A stretch of 64,000 nt of DNA, taken from contig NC_092577.1 of assembly GCF_037975245.1 (NCBI RefSeq), forward strand, positions 15,199,513 through 15,263,512, given 5' to 3'. The position numbers and the translations under genes were made by a program. Positions 1 to 12,669 of this stretch are shown piece after piece; the stretch's first letter is position 1; each line of letters starts with the position of its first letter. Below the pieces are notes generated by a model, which worked only from the letters and a program-made list of their open reading frames with translations, searched no databases and was not told where the DNA came from. Source of the stretch: Apostichopus japonicus. Its lineage: Eukaryota; Echinodermata; Holothuroidea; Aspidochirotida; Stichopodidae.

Positions 1-1259
1 ATACCTACCATTGATAGTATACTACATTCTATGCATAATTCCAAAGTAATTTCAACACTAGACTTGAAGTCTGGGTTTTGGCAGTCTGCCGTCCATCCTG
101 ATGATCAACCCAAAACGGCCTTTGTTTGTGAGGGCGTCATTCAGTTTAAGAGATTACCTTTTGTATTGAGAAATGCTAGCCCAAATTTTCAAAATTTACT
201 TGAAATTGTGTTCAAACCTTTGAGTGATAATTCTTGCAGACAGTATTATCCTTACATTGATAATATTGTCATTCATTCCCCTACTATTGATGATCACTTT
301 AGAGCTCTAGATGCAGTTTTCTGTTGTTTGAGAGAAGCTGGGTTGACAATCAATCCCAGTAAATGCAGTTATTGCAAACCACCAGGGTTCAAGGAGACTA
401 CGAATATAGTACCCACCCATGGGATGTGATAGCCATGGTCCTCCTTGGTCCTTTTACAGATTTTACCGGAGGTAACTTGTATGTTTTGGTAATGGCTGAT
501 CATTTTTCTAGGTTTTCGATTTTGATAACCCTCAAGAGGGCAACGCGAAAGGTCCTGGCAGGGGTACTCAAGCATTTATATTTTGTACATGGGGTAGCTG
601 TAACACCCTACTCTCAGATAATGGACCCCAAATGTTATCCAAATTTGTGTCTGAAATTTGTATATTGTGGGGTGTTAAAAGGTCATTCACAACCCATATC
701 ATCCTCAAGCTAGTTGGGCTGAAAGAGTGAATAGGAACATTGTTTCTATATTATGTTGTTTTGTTGGTAATGATCATACTCAATGGGAAGTTCATATTTT
801 CGAGTTTATGTTTGCATTGATTTCTTTCAGACATAACTCCATAGGTTTTACATCGGCGGAACTGTTTCTAGGCCATCAGATTGTTGGCCCTGTGGAATGG
901 CTGTAACATAAATATGAACCATTGCATGAGGAAGACACTAGTAATATGTTTTCATTGGCTAAGAAAAACATGAGTCTACGAGCTGAGAACAACAAGTTTC
1001 GATATAACCAAACAAGAAGAAAAGTCCAGGTGGTTGTAGGGAGTAAAGTTCTATTTAGAGCCCATCCTCTGTCTAATCTTAGAAAGAGATTTTCAGCTAA
1101 ATTAGCTCGTAAATGGAGAAGCCCATACATGTTTACATATCTCCAGTTACTTTTAGTCTGGAAGATGAGGCAATAGGGGAAGTAAGAATTGCTCATGCAG
1201 AACAACTGAAAGTAATAGAGTAAAAATTTATTTCTGCACTATTTTGAAGAGCGGGAGGA
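1..1259 (+). mobile_element. Ty3/Gypsy-type LTR retrotransposon, internal 3' part, decayed
   Basis: Plus strand, antisense to the host gene. Reverse transcriptase fragment at about 31-372 (TLDLKSGFWQ, RLPFVLRNASPNFQ); the catalytic Y-x-D-D is YIDN, so it is dead. It runs directly into an integrase core at about 395-910 (MADHFSRF; catalytic E region ASWAERVNRNI in another frame), so the RNase H and zinc-binding regions between them are deleted. Integrase C-terminal remnant at 922-1176. Several frame breaks. A purine-rich tract (gaagagcgggagga) precedes the LTR. The 5' part lies outside the window. Confidence 0.85.
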
Positions 1260-1701
1260 TGTAGAGATCGAAGTCTAGTTCTCTCTAGTTTCCACCATTC
1301 TACCCTTTCACCTTTGTTGCATACCTGTATATTCCCGTTATAGTATTTAATTAATGATACGTACTTACCTGTAGACACATATCTTGCATATATATTCTAA
1401 CATTTTGTCATTGTTACTTACCTGTAGCTAAATACCTTACAGTCCTGTATAAATGCCTTAGGTATTGTTTTCTTTATAGTTGTCTCTAGGGTGGACCTTC
1501 CTGCATTTAAGGGGACTCCTATGTTTTGATTGGTTACTGTTTTTGTATTATCATTTTGATTGGTTGAAACACTGATGACCAGCCTCTGTCAGACTGGTCA
1601 TCAGGTTCTTGTATATAGAAAATACAGCAGAGTTAGCACAAAACCCCAGAGTTTGCAGGTGTCTTTTTTTATTCTTTGAGTTTTCCCACTCGGTCTCTAC
1701 A
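1260..1701 (+). repeat. 3' LTR of the Gypsy-type element
   Basis: 442 bp bounded by perfect inverted ends TGTAGAGA (1260-1267) and TCTCTACA (1694-1701), directly after the polypurine tract. A TATA-like gtataaatg lies near 1447. The 5' LTR is not in the window, so the element's total length and age cannot be read here. Confidence 0.8.
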
Positions 1702-2214
1702 AACAAATGTTTCTTCCCACGCTACGCGCCAACTGATGGTGTCGCTCCGCTGAGATAGTGTTTTGGAAGTCGCTTTTGGGAAATGGCTCTAGTACGTACG
1801 CACATCAAAATGTCCTGAAGTGTCTTTCTTGTAATTGTGTTTCCTATGGGCCCTGGTAGCTAGTAGTGTTTTTTTACGTATAATACCATATGTGTGCATG
1901 CTGTAGACAGCTGAAAAATAAAGCGATGTTTGTTCTTATGTGTACTGCTTAAATATATTTCTGTCTGGGGGCTTAAGTTTCACCTTTCAGTTTTGCTTCA
2001 TTAAAATTGACGCCATTTAATCGAGTATAGTCAAAGTTGAGACAAATTGGCCTATCGATTGTTAAAAGCATAGTAAATGTATAACCTTTTAAAGGTATCG
2101 CCGAACAAAATATGATAAAATTCATTATGATAACAATGGTTCAAAGCAGTCTCATGAATAACTGCTTCATATGTGTACATTTGTGAGTGCACAATATGAA
2201 TGTAGCATTCTTAC
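1702..2214. other. Intron sequence left of the last exon; nothing recognised
   Basis: I looked for TM4-TM7 exons on the minus strand and found none with class B2 motifs and splice sites. There is an aataaa at about 1917 on the plus strand without an associated gene. Confidence 0.4.
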
Positions 2215-2498
2215 CTACTGTAAATGCGACGATTTTTACAAGAGATGCCCTTATGTCATGATCAAAAACACGAACAAAGAGATAGAACATCATAACACCC
2301 TCTACTGTCATCCATGTTTGTGCTGAGAGTAGAGTGAAATGCATGCATGCAGCCATCAGTGTGCATGGTACATCATTCAGGAATGCCTTCTTTCTTTCCG
2401 AATCAAGCAAGGCCATGATGAGAAAGCTAATGTAAAGCGCGATCAAGGTTGTTGATAACCCAAGAAGGATTTTATTCGGTCTTTTTGAACGAAGTTTT
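2215..2498 (-). CDS. Exon: TM2, TM3 and start of TM4
   Basis: A 284-nt exon, phase 2 to phase 1. It encodes KLRSKRPNKILLGLSTTLIA (first intracellular loop and TM2), then VPCTLMAACMHFTLLSAQTW and MTVEGVMMFYLFVRVF (conserved TM3 cysteine and the H-F-x-L..W-M-x-x-E-G class B2 signature), and enters TM4 with IVAFTVG. It is the last exon I can find in the window; TM4-TM7 must lie further left, past the Gypsy insertion. Confidence 0.88.
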
Positions 2499-5400
2499 CT
2501 GTTTAAAAAGGAAAGTTACGATATTGACGTTTATAATAACAAAGGAAAAGAGTTAAAATGATATCGTACACAAATCATAACATAGGCTATTTTATGAATA
2601 CTCATTTTCACTACTGACATTACAGAAAATATGCTTTCTTTATTTTCAAATGAAGTGTCTTATGGTACAAGTATTTACATGTGGACAAGAGGTGCTCATA
2701 ATGTTAATGCGAATAAGGTAGGCCTATAATGTGTTCTTTCTTATTTAAAGTTCCCTGATGGGGTTGCAGTCAGACAAACAAATGGTCATCGTAGCAGCTG
2801 ACGACATTACTTGTAAAGAAGGTGGAGGTTTGGCAGTGCAGTATTAGTAATATGATAATCTTCTAGCGTTACGTATTTCTTAAACTGTAACGCGATCACT
2901 TCACATGGCAACGTTCAATGCTATTTGTCTCCTTTCCAATCACTTTAACTAAGCATGTAAATGACTTACTTATCAGTTGAGAATGCTATTATAGTTAGCA
3001 AAAGACCTACAATTGACGCTCCACATCCGAACACTGTCATTGCATCTAATATCTTTATCTGAGTTTCCGTCAAGGAATCATTATCCAAAACGTCCTGAGG
3101 CAAGAAAACGATATGTAATTACGTTAAACAGAATACCGGTTCATTCAACGAAATGTATGTTCTTTATGAAATATTATGATAGGTATAAAAAGCAGGACAA
3201 TTAAAAAAGAAGCTAATAGTGTATAACTGATGTTATAATAATTGTGTTCAAGTGATCCATACCAATGTACCGCGGTAATATGCATGATCGGATGGTAGTA
3301 TTTAAACAAACACATTTTCTGAAACGGTTAGTGTTTATATTATATTAAAATGGTTCAATGATACTTTACCAATACTGAAGCAACCTAAAAGCATCATATC
3401 ATCAGATAGAACGTTCGTAAAACATGAACATGTTATTCGGGGATGTCACTTTTTGGTTTTTATTTGTCACATTAAATACTTATATTTGCATAGATATTCC
3501 AAACATAACATCTCGTTAAATTCAGTGCCTGCTTACTGACATATCTAAACTGATAATAAACCATAACGCAGCAAATAGTGTTTACGTCTGATTTGACTCA
3601 CACGGATGTGAACAGGGCTTTATTACTGTCATCATTCCTGTATTAACGGACCGCGAAATTTGGAAAGTTACAGGTACATCCACAATTAATAATTCCTGGA
3701 AATGTAACATTAATTCGTCCGTAATATTATGCATCATACCATTAGAACAGCAAAATTAGTTAGATGGGTACATTCACAGTTAACCATGCCATCTGATCCC
3801 GCTGAAACCAATCTACATCCATCATTCGACCAGTTACCCCGTCCTCCGTCAGCTCGAAAGTTCCAGAAGGAGCACACTGAACTCTCAATAACCGATATCT
3901 TTCCATTCTCCTTGGAAAAAAAAACACAATATAATATCGTTTGTGTTAGCTACTATGTAGCAAATCGTTCAGAGTAAGTTATCGTGCAACAATGTTTGTT
4001 ATACGTGCAATATTAATAAGGCAAACTAATATTCTTTCTCGAAGCTACAAGTCTAGCAAATCAAAGGAATAGTATTTGTGAGCTGTCGACGTAAAAGGTA
4101 AACATGATATCTGCAAGTTGCTCGTGTTTCACATCAATATGGTTTGCGTCAGCTCAGAGTTTGTGAACTGTCTACTACAACATGCCGTCTGTGTCATGCG
4201 ACGTGTCTGATATCATAATCTTTGTTTGTTTTCTATCTATCATTTAACAACGTAATCTATTATTTGTAGCATTTGAAAGTGAAAACCTGTTTGTCATTCT
4301 AATAGTTTTATACTTTAGTATTCCCATGTTATTTTTCCTCTCCAACTGAATACTTCCCCGGGCCGATCACGAAAGAACAACGACAAAACGATACTTGAAA
4401 GGTTGACTGAAAATCTGCTCTACTCGTCTGCAAACCTACTACAACGTTCCCAACCGATATTTAGTAAGGTATTGTCCTATGTCTATATTACTGAATAAGT
4501 TATTAACAGAAATTTTTCATTAGAAATCTAACTAGCATGCTTTAATATTATTTACGTTAATTGTACCAATGTTTAAACGTCTCGCAGTAAGGAGTGTTAG
4601 GTGAGTGTGGATAGGGGTTGGGATAGATGTTGGATAGTGATAGTGACGTTTAACTTTTAATACTTACCTCTAGTGGTCGATACCATTGTCTTAATGTAGA
4701 GTTCTCAGTTTCAGAACCCTGTGATCTATCCCAAGTTAAAACTTCTTCGCCATTTCTGTAAATATTCGTCGCAATTACGAAAGTGTTCGGGACAAATCTC
4801 CGTTTATGCCTCCTTTCAAATTTAGCAAACTCGTTGTTAATATCGTTGTAATATCGTGAAAAAAAGAATTCCGCACATCGGTATGCTACAGTTGCTGCTC
4901 TGAGCGTGTCATCAGAATGAAAGTTCGCTGAAAGTCTTTTTGGAAACAGAAAAACATTTGATGACCGATTGAGGATGAGTGGCAGTTCTTGGGTATTCAC
5001 TTTAAAAGGCTCCAACGTTTCAGTGATTTCTGTTTCGTTCGCCATAGTAGTTGCAATGGCATAATCATCGAGCAAATCTGGAGGGCCTTCGGTGACCTAA
5101 TATGTATGAGAACAGCCCATAAATCATATCGAATTAAGGTAGTAATATAAATAAATATAAAAAAATAAATACGAAAAGAGAAGCAATCCAACCACGTTGG
5201 TCTTTCTTTAAAGGCTCTTGTGTTAAAAAAACTGAGAAATTCGGTTCACAAAAACGCCTGACATTGAAACAAGTCAAATTATCATATACCATTGAATAGC
5301 GACAAATGTTGGTTCAGTTTCGACGTGACATTTCACTTTTGAATGTCACAAATTGCGCTAATTGTTGACAATGTTACCATTCGAAAGGATTCCATTGTCT

Positions 5401-8400
5401 TGTTTCGCACGCTTCTTCGTGTGAAGATTTTAAGCTAGGGTGAACGCGCTTGTTTTGAATGGAACTAATTTAAGAGAAGCAGGTAGTATTATAGAACAAG
5501 TTGACAGTCAGACAAGATTCTTCAAATTTACACTGCTAGTGTATCGCTTAGCAAACTTTGAATAACTTCGAATAAATTCAAAAAACTAAACAATAGCTGT
5601 CATATAATAGAAGTCAATATTAATGGTACACATTCAACAATCATACAAACTGTGACTCGGCCTGGTATGTTACATCTACGTAAACTGCATCATAAATGTA
5701 AACTGAAATACATTTCCGAATATGGTAAAGGATCTTGAGAATATTGAATTGAATTGAATTTATTGTCCACAATCGGAAATTCAGCTTACACAGGTCGTAA
5801 ACGAAGAAAAGGCAATAGTATAAGTATCAATAGACTGCGATACACATACAGTAATACAAACATATATACAGCAAGTCCTACAAATAAGAAACTTATCTAC
5901 TCACTTGTGAATTAAATATATGGATAGAATTAGGCACAAATGAGTATCTGTAGCGGGCCCTAAGTGTACGTGGTGGGCATAAACGCAGTCCAGAGCGGTT
6001 GTAAATGTAGTGCTCAAACAAGGGGTGTGTTGGGTCTTGCATGATTTGTTTCACTTTATTGCAGACCCTCTCATGATACAAGCACTCTAACGAAGGTAAG
6101 TGAACACCGATTACCCGCTGAGCAACTTTCCTAGATTGCTCAAGCATCTTCATTGGTTTCGATTCGATTCTTCGATTCTTCAAAATATTATTGAAATAGC
6201 ATTGATATTGTTTCCCTTTAATGTAATTCGAAACAAAGAATTCAGCAAATTGCCATTTTATGTGCTCTTCAGAGAACTTAATAAGGCCTCGTATGATTAG
6301 GAATTATACCCTCTTTTGTCATTTCACGCAATGTGGAACATTGTGTACGTTCAGCTCGTATTAACTGGGGTATATATGGGTTCAGAATTATTTCTTTCCC
6401 TAATTGTTATGTTGTATGTATTACAATACAATGCACGGATTAAATCCACACAAAAAAATTACTGTTTCATAATAATCACGATAAAATTGTGCGTCGTTAT
6501 TTAAAGAGCTTCTACGCTACTAATACATTTCTTTATATTTTGCAACACAATTTATGTGTAAAGCACTCTATTATTCAATGCAAGTTTGCGTCTTCAATAT
6601 GCATATTTCCTTTATTACCACGACCATGATGTTCGGAGTTGTGTGACGGTATGTGCCCGAGGATGACTCTGTTTCGACGTGCTGTAACTGCCTCTCAAAG
6701 GCCTCTACTAACATCGTTCCGGTACCATTATTGAAAGCTTCAGCAAAACCGTTATCTGCTACACGGAGCACGTTACTCAAAATATCTGTTAAGTTCGTTG
6801 TCACCTAAAAAAAGATAACTTCCTTTTCATAAAAGTTCTCTGATACAGGTAAACTTCGGAGAATGACACAAATATTCTCTTGACAAAACCCTGCCATATC
6901 TTCTGAACGGTTTAGAAACTATATCTTAGCCGATCATTTCCTTATTTCAAATTACTTTTGCAACTAAAAAGCAAAGAAACGGAAGTTACAATGCCTATAA
7001 TCAGTCCTATCATTCCAAGCATGGAAAAGAGAATATTATCTACAAATCTTGGTTGAAATATTAATTCCCAGAAATGTTTTTGGTACACTGGATAGAAGAT
7101 GCTAAAATAATCCCCATGTGCAATGAGTAGTACATGAGTAGTAACTTGATATTACTTAACCTGTCAATAGTTATTAGGTCTACTTATACTAGTGTCCCAA
7201 TTATTAAGAGAATAACAATAACTCCAACTTCATTCTTATCAAATATATGTTACTGCAAAGATATTTTCTTTCAGGTTTCTTTCGGGTTTCACGATAGTTA
7301 TAAAGAAAGCTGACGGGTTTAGTGAGTATTTGCGGTTAAACACTTACCTGCTGACTTGTCGAGTTAACGTTTGCAATGTTGTTGACGATTTCAGCGGTTT
7401 GCGTAAAGCTTATCATAGTTCCAGATTTGTTGAATCGGTTTGTTGCATTCGCGAGCTGCATGCTGACGTCTCCAACATTACCAGGAACGATAGTTAAATT
7501 CTGATGATAAAATATGAACCGTATATTTACAACAGAAGATGGAAATTCATTGGGCATATATTGCGCCAAAACCCCAACAACGTCAGCAACATCAGCATGA
7601 CTTGGGCACCAGAGGGCAGGAGAAAGAGAGAGCGATCAAAAACAAACATGGCGCAGGACAGTAGACAAAGAGAGAGAGAGGGCTGGTTGGCGATCCTTGA
7701 ATGAGGCCAGAAACGCAGCTGCCGACCGAGATGAATGGAGACGCCCTGTGGAGGCCTTATTTGCCTCTAGGCAAGATGAAGACGGATGAAATGAGGTAAT
7801 TACAATACAAAATATATTCCAAACATTCCCGTGTTCATATCAGTGGTTAGTTACTATAAATTCATCTTTGGTAAAATATTCTATAGAAGCTTATACTGAA
7901 AGAGGCATCACAGAATACCTCATTACCTTAATTAAAGCTTATCCATATCATTATTACACTGCGAGAGATCTGTTATCTGTACCTTTTACCTCTCGCTGTA
8001 TCGGAGAGTCAACATTGCCAGATAGCAGATATCAATTTTAACAATCCAGTATTGCATTTGTAAACATGATGTAGGGGTTTATTCTTTCTGTTTCGGCAAT
8101 ATCGGTGTATTTGAAGGGAGATAATTTACATAAGGAGTAATGCTTTTAGTGAGTTTAATAGCTAGTTCACATAACCCCTTACCTGTAAGTAAGACAGGTA
8201 CTCTTCCATAGTTGCATTACATTGCAGGTTAACTTTCCATGCAGCTGGTAAATTGGAATTACGCTCACATGTAATTGCAATGTAGTTCAGAAGCTCTTCA
8301 TCTGTAGATAGAACATGAAAATTATAATATAAACGTGACCACTTGGGCACCTTGATGCTAACGGGGAAAAAAAAAACAGGTGAATCTTATTGTTTGAGTG

Positions 8401-11400
8401 GAGGTCGAAGGTCTTTTGAGATCAGCTGAGGGCAAAATGTGAAACTATCAAATATCTCAATAACCTGAACATCAATGGAGCTGTTATATGTATGGTATGG
8501 TTATAGCCTTATCATGTGTTTTTTTTAAACAATTTGATGTAGGTCAGAATTCATTTTAGATCACAATGGGTCAAAACTTGAATTCCTTGGAAAAACGATA
8601 TCTCCAGATAGGAAACTTTATTGGTTGTCAGTTTTGAATGCGACTTTCCTATAATGAGCATAAGAACCTGATTGTTTTAGGTAGAGGTACATAAGCCTTA
8701 TAAACACGAACTTTGTAAACACGATATCCCAGGATATGTTACATCACATAGCTCATATTTGGCATGTGTCTATATTATAGTGAGTACAAGAGCCATATTA
8801 CTTTATTTTGAGTATTGTGTCTTGAGAACTTACCTACAAAAGAGATTAAATATGCATGGCATATTACCCAAATGATGTAGAATCGCTCCACAATTTGGTG
8901 TAGGTAAAAGATCATTTACGGTTTGTAGAAGTTAAACCCTACGAACTTTTTAAAGGTCAGGTCTCAGCGACGATGTGAAACATTTGCTGCCAGGGTTAGC
9001 TTGCAAACTACCCGTGTGCTGCTGCATATCTAATGTATTTAAAGGCATATAATGCCGGGGGGGCTCTGGTTTTATACACCGTCCCTTCTGGTTAGAAATG
9101 TTTTGAGAGTTCTACATGTCGTAAAGTGTTTCTTTAATGTAGTTTATTTTGTGAGACCTTTATAATGTGTATATATTTTTATTTCTTGCATTTCTTACCA
9201 AACATCACTAAGTTTGTGTCAAACTTGTGCACTGCGTCACATGACAGACGACAATCTCAAATAAAAGGAGGGGTTTACCTCTAAACTCCCTGCATGGATC
9301 TGGAACGAACGTAGTAAGCACATCACCGACCTCGCCTATATCTATAATTGTAATGAATGGATCGGCTGCGCGTGTCTTGTTGTCTAACGATAGGTTACCA
9401 GTATGGCAAATACGAGGATCTAGAGAGGGAGAGAGTTATCATTATTTAGAGAAAAAAAACAATTTAAACTAGGATAACTCATGGAAACGACTAGATTCAG
9501 AACTTAGATTTATGTATCTGCAAGAATAATATCATCGCACTTAATCAGTAACCTTATAAACTCGCTTTACTCGCTCACTTTACTGGCCATGAGCTATTTT
9601 CAAACGAAAGTTTAATTGTATTTCACCACATTTCTGAAACAATTTCAAGCCAAATTTAATATAATTATGAAATTCATGATACCTTGCTAAACTATTTATA
9701 TACTAATTTTTTTTAGGGTTTTCAGCAAGTTCGGAAGGTAATATCTAGTGATAATAAATATTCCCACTTCAATTGGAGGACTCATATCCTGAAACAAGAC
9801 TGAATAATTGTAAGAAACATTATGTTAAGTGGGAGAGAACTGTCATAAACTATATGATGGTATGAATAAAAGTAGGCGTTTAAGCTGTCGACAGGTTCGA
9901 GGGGCTTTACTCCGTATATTTCTGCATTTAACTATTACATATATCATTTGAATATCAGGGTTCCTAGAAGATGGCTGAAATATTTGAGGGGGCGAAATCA
10001 AGTGTGTTAAGTGGGCCAAAAAAATTGCCTCAAGAAATACCGACGGAATCTCCATATTTGTATTCAACATCCAAAAAAATACGACACCTTTATATCTGAT
10101 ATTTATCAAATTTCTACTAAGCAATGTATATATAATTATTACCGTACCTAGCAAACCACAATTGAGTCCAACTCTTCCGCGGTTACACCTGCCAAATCGA
10201 GAAAAATTTCACAAGCATATATATTTATGAAAACCTATCAAATGTTATTTTCAAAAATGTACGTCTGAGATAAATTTTTCATAGTTTCCTAGTTAATAAA
10301 ATAAGCTATACATCACCAAGTACATAAAGTATATTAAAACAAGTCATGCCTTGGCACTTTCATCCAACGGATTTGAACCACGAACGACTGGATATGAGCG
10401 GATTTGAAACTTCAGCAATAACAATTGAGTAATGAGATGTTAGCACGCAAAACGTTCCGTATGATAAATGATGTGGTAAACAAAACACTAACTACTTTGA
10501 TAAACGTCATTATTTCACACATCCAATAATGTGTCAGGAGGCTCGGTTAGAGTCAAGTAAAATGACAAAACAAGGCAAAGAAGAATGAGGTCAGTCATTA
10601 ATTTCTATTAGTAATTTCTAAAGTAATAGCGAAGGGCCTACGGAAATTCTTAGATGTCTAACAAAGAGTTATATTGACAGAGCGATTTTATTAGAACTTG
10701 TTTAGAACATATTACTATCGTAATTGTTCTTTAAAATGAACAATCGTCAATTATTTAAATGCTCAATGGAGTTGTAACTTGATGACAAACCAGCTTTATG
10801 GTTGCAGGTACTAGTACAGATAAATTTCATTGTAATTAATCAAGAACACTTACTTGCAAGTTGATTCAAATATTTGTTGATTTAAATTTACCACGCATCT
10901 TCCATTGCCGGAGCAAAAATTAGTTGGACACAAATCTAAGGCGTTAAATAGTAAAATATGTGATAAGAGAGATTGTATTAAACACATATTCACACTCATG
11001 CTGAACTAAGAACTGTACTAAATGATATTGTTTTCATGACAACGTTGTACATGACCCATATCCCAGCATAGTCACCAAATTAATGATGAGGTGGCTTTGT
11101 TGCTTTTTGAGGAAGCATTTTATTGTGTTCCCAAAATCTAAAGAAGGAGGGGTTCATCTCAATTTCGATTAATTCCATTTTCACTTACGACTAATTCTCA
11201 GGAATTCCCCAGACCTTACGGCGCACAACCATCTACCGCCAGCTTATCGATGGATGTCCTTCGATGTTGTTCTTTGCGTCTTTTATTGTGACGCTTGTCA
11301 ATGCTACTCATCAGAATATATATATTTTAGTTATATTCCACACATTTTAATTAGGTGTCCTGTTTGTGACAGATTCGGTGTCCTCATTCCACCTGAAACA

Positions 11401-12597
11401 TGGTTCGTCAGTTACGAATTTTATTCTCTATCAATCTGCCCTTAAAAAATTAAAAATGTAAGGGTCTGGAAATAAATGACCATTTCTTCGAGAACGAAAC
11501 AATAAACGTTCCTCTAATATCCATTTATGACATGTTTTTGTAGATGTAAGGAACTTTTTTGTGTGGGTGGGGGCAGCACGGAAACGGATCGCTGTTGAAA
11601 GGTTAAAATTAAACCGGTTCAAATAGTTTGAAAAGTGAAATTTGTTCCCGATATAACAATGAATTAATCGATTTGACATATGCATGCCTATATTCCTGTA
11701 TTCGAAAGTCACCTAAAACGACTTTGACTAATCATAGAGAAGACATTTTCTTACCTCTTGATCCATCGTCATCTATAATAATAACTGAGATGATTGAATA
11801 TTCGGGATCAGTCTCGATAAGGGAAGGTGGAGAAATGGTCATAGAAATGAGGAATGTCTCATCTGCTTCTTCCTCATCGTCTTGATGGATTGGGACTTGC
11901 AGCACTTTCTCGTCGTTGTTATTATATGTAACGTTTGCCGGAACTGGTCCAAAATCACTATTATCAGCCGAAACCGTCACGGGGGTGAAAACTATAGGAA
12001 AAGTAATTTATTTAAATGAGTTACATGGTCCTTCTCTGTTATAAATTCGTAGAGAATGCGTGAAAACAAAGTCCAGATGAACCGCCATAGTCGTAACATA
12101 GCAAAGTTATGTTTGATCAAGTTGAGTCAATATAAAGATCCTCTCTGTAATGGAATTGTCCACCAACTTCACGAGACATTTCGCCCCATGCTGCATGATA
12201 TAACTATTACTTTATTTACGAACAGTTTCGTTTTATATGGCATACATGCTATAGATATTTCTTCAAGAGCTTTACGTTTAACCAGATGTTTTCAGCATTG
12301 ATTCATAAAAGTAGGATGAACTAGGAGACATTGGCCACTTTGCCGGAGAACTGAAAGGGATATGGGTATGTAAGTATCATAGCTCATATACTCAAAAGCA
12401 GTAACTACCCACCGGATACATTTTGCATTTTGTCTTTAATTACTCACCTCCGGTGAAAGGAAAATCTCTTGACTGGATTTCACCTGTTACAATCAAGGGG
12501 ATGGATGCTACACTACTTCCTTCGTATGCATAGAATTCCGAAGCTGAAAAACCAACTCGAACTGAAAAATACCGACCAATCAATTTTATGTTTCGGG

Positions 12598-12669
<72 letters not shown>

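Noticed and set aside
8834-9419. HRM (hormone receptor motif) domain
   Set aside because: Position is right, but the cysteine and tryptophan pattern is not visible.
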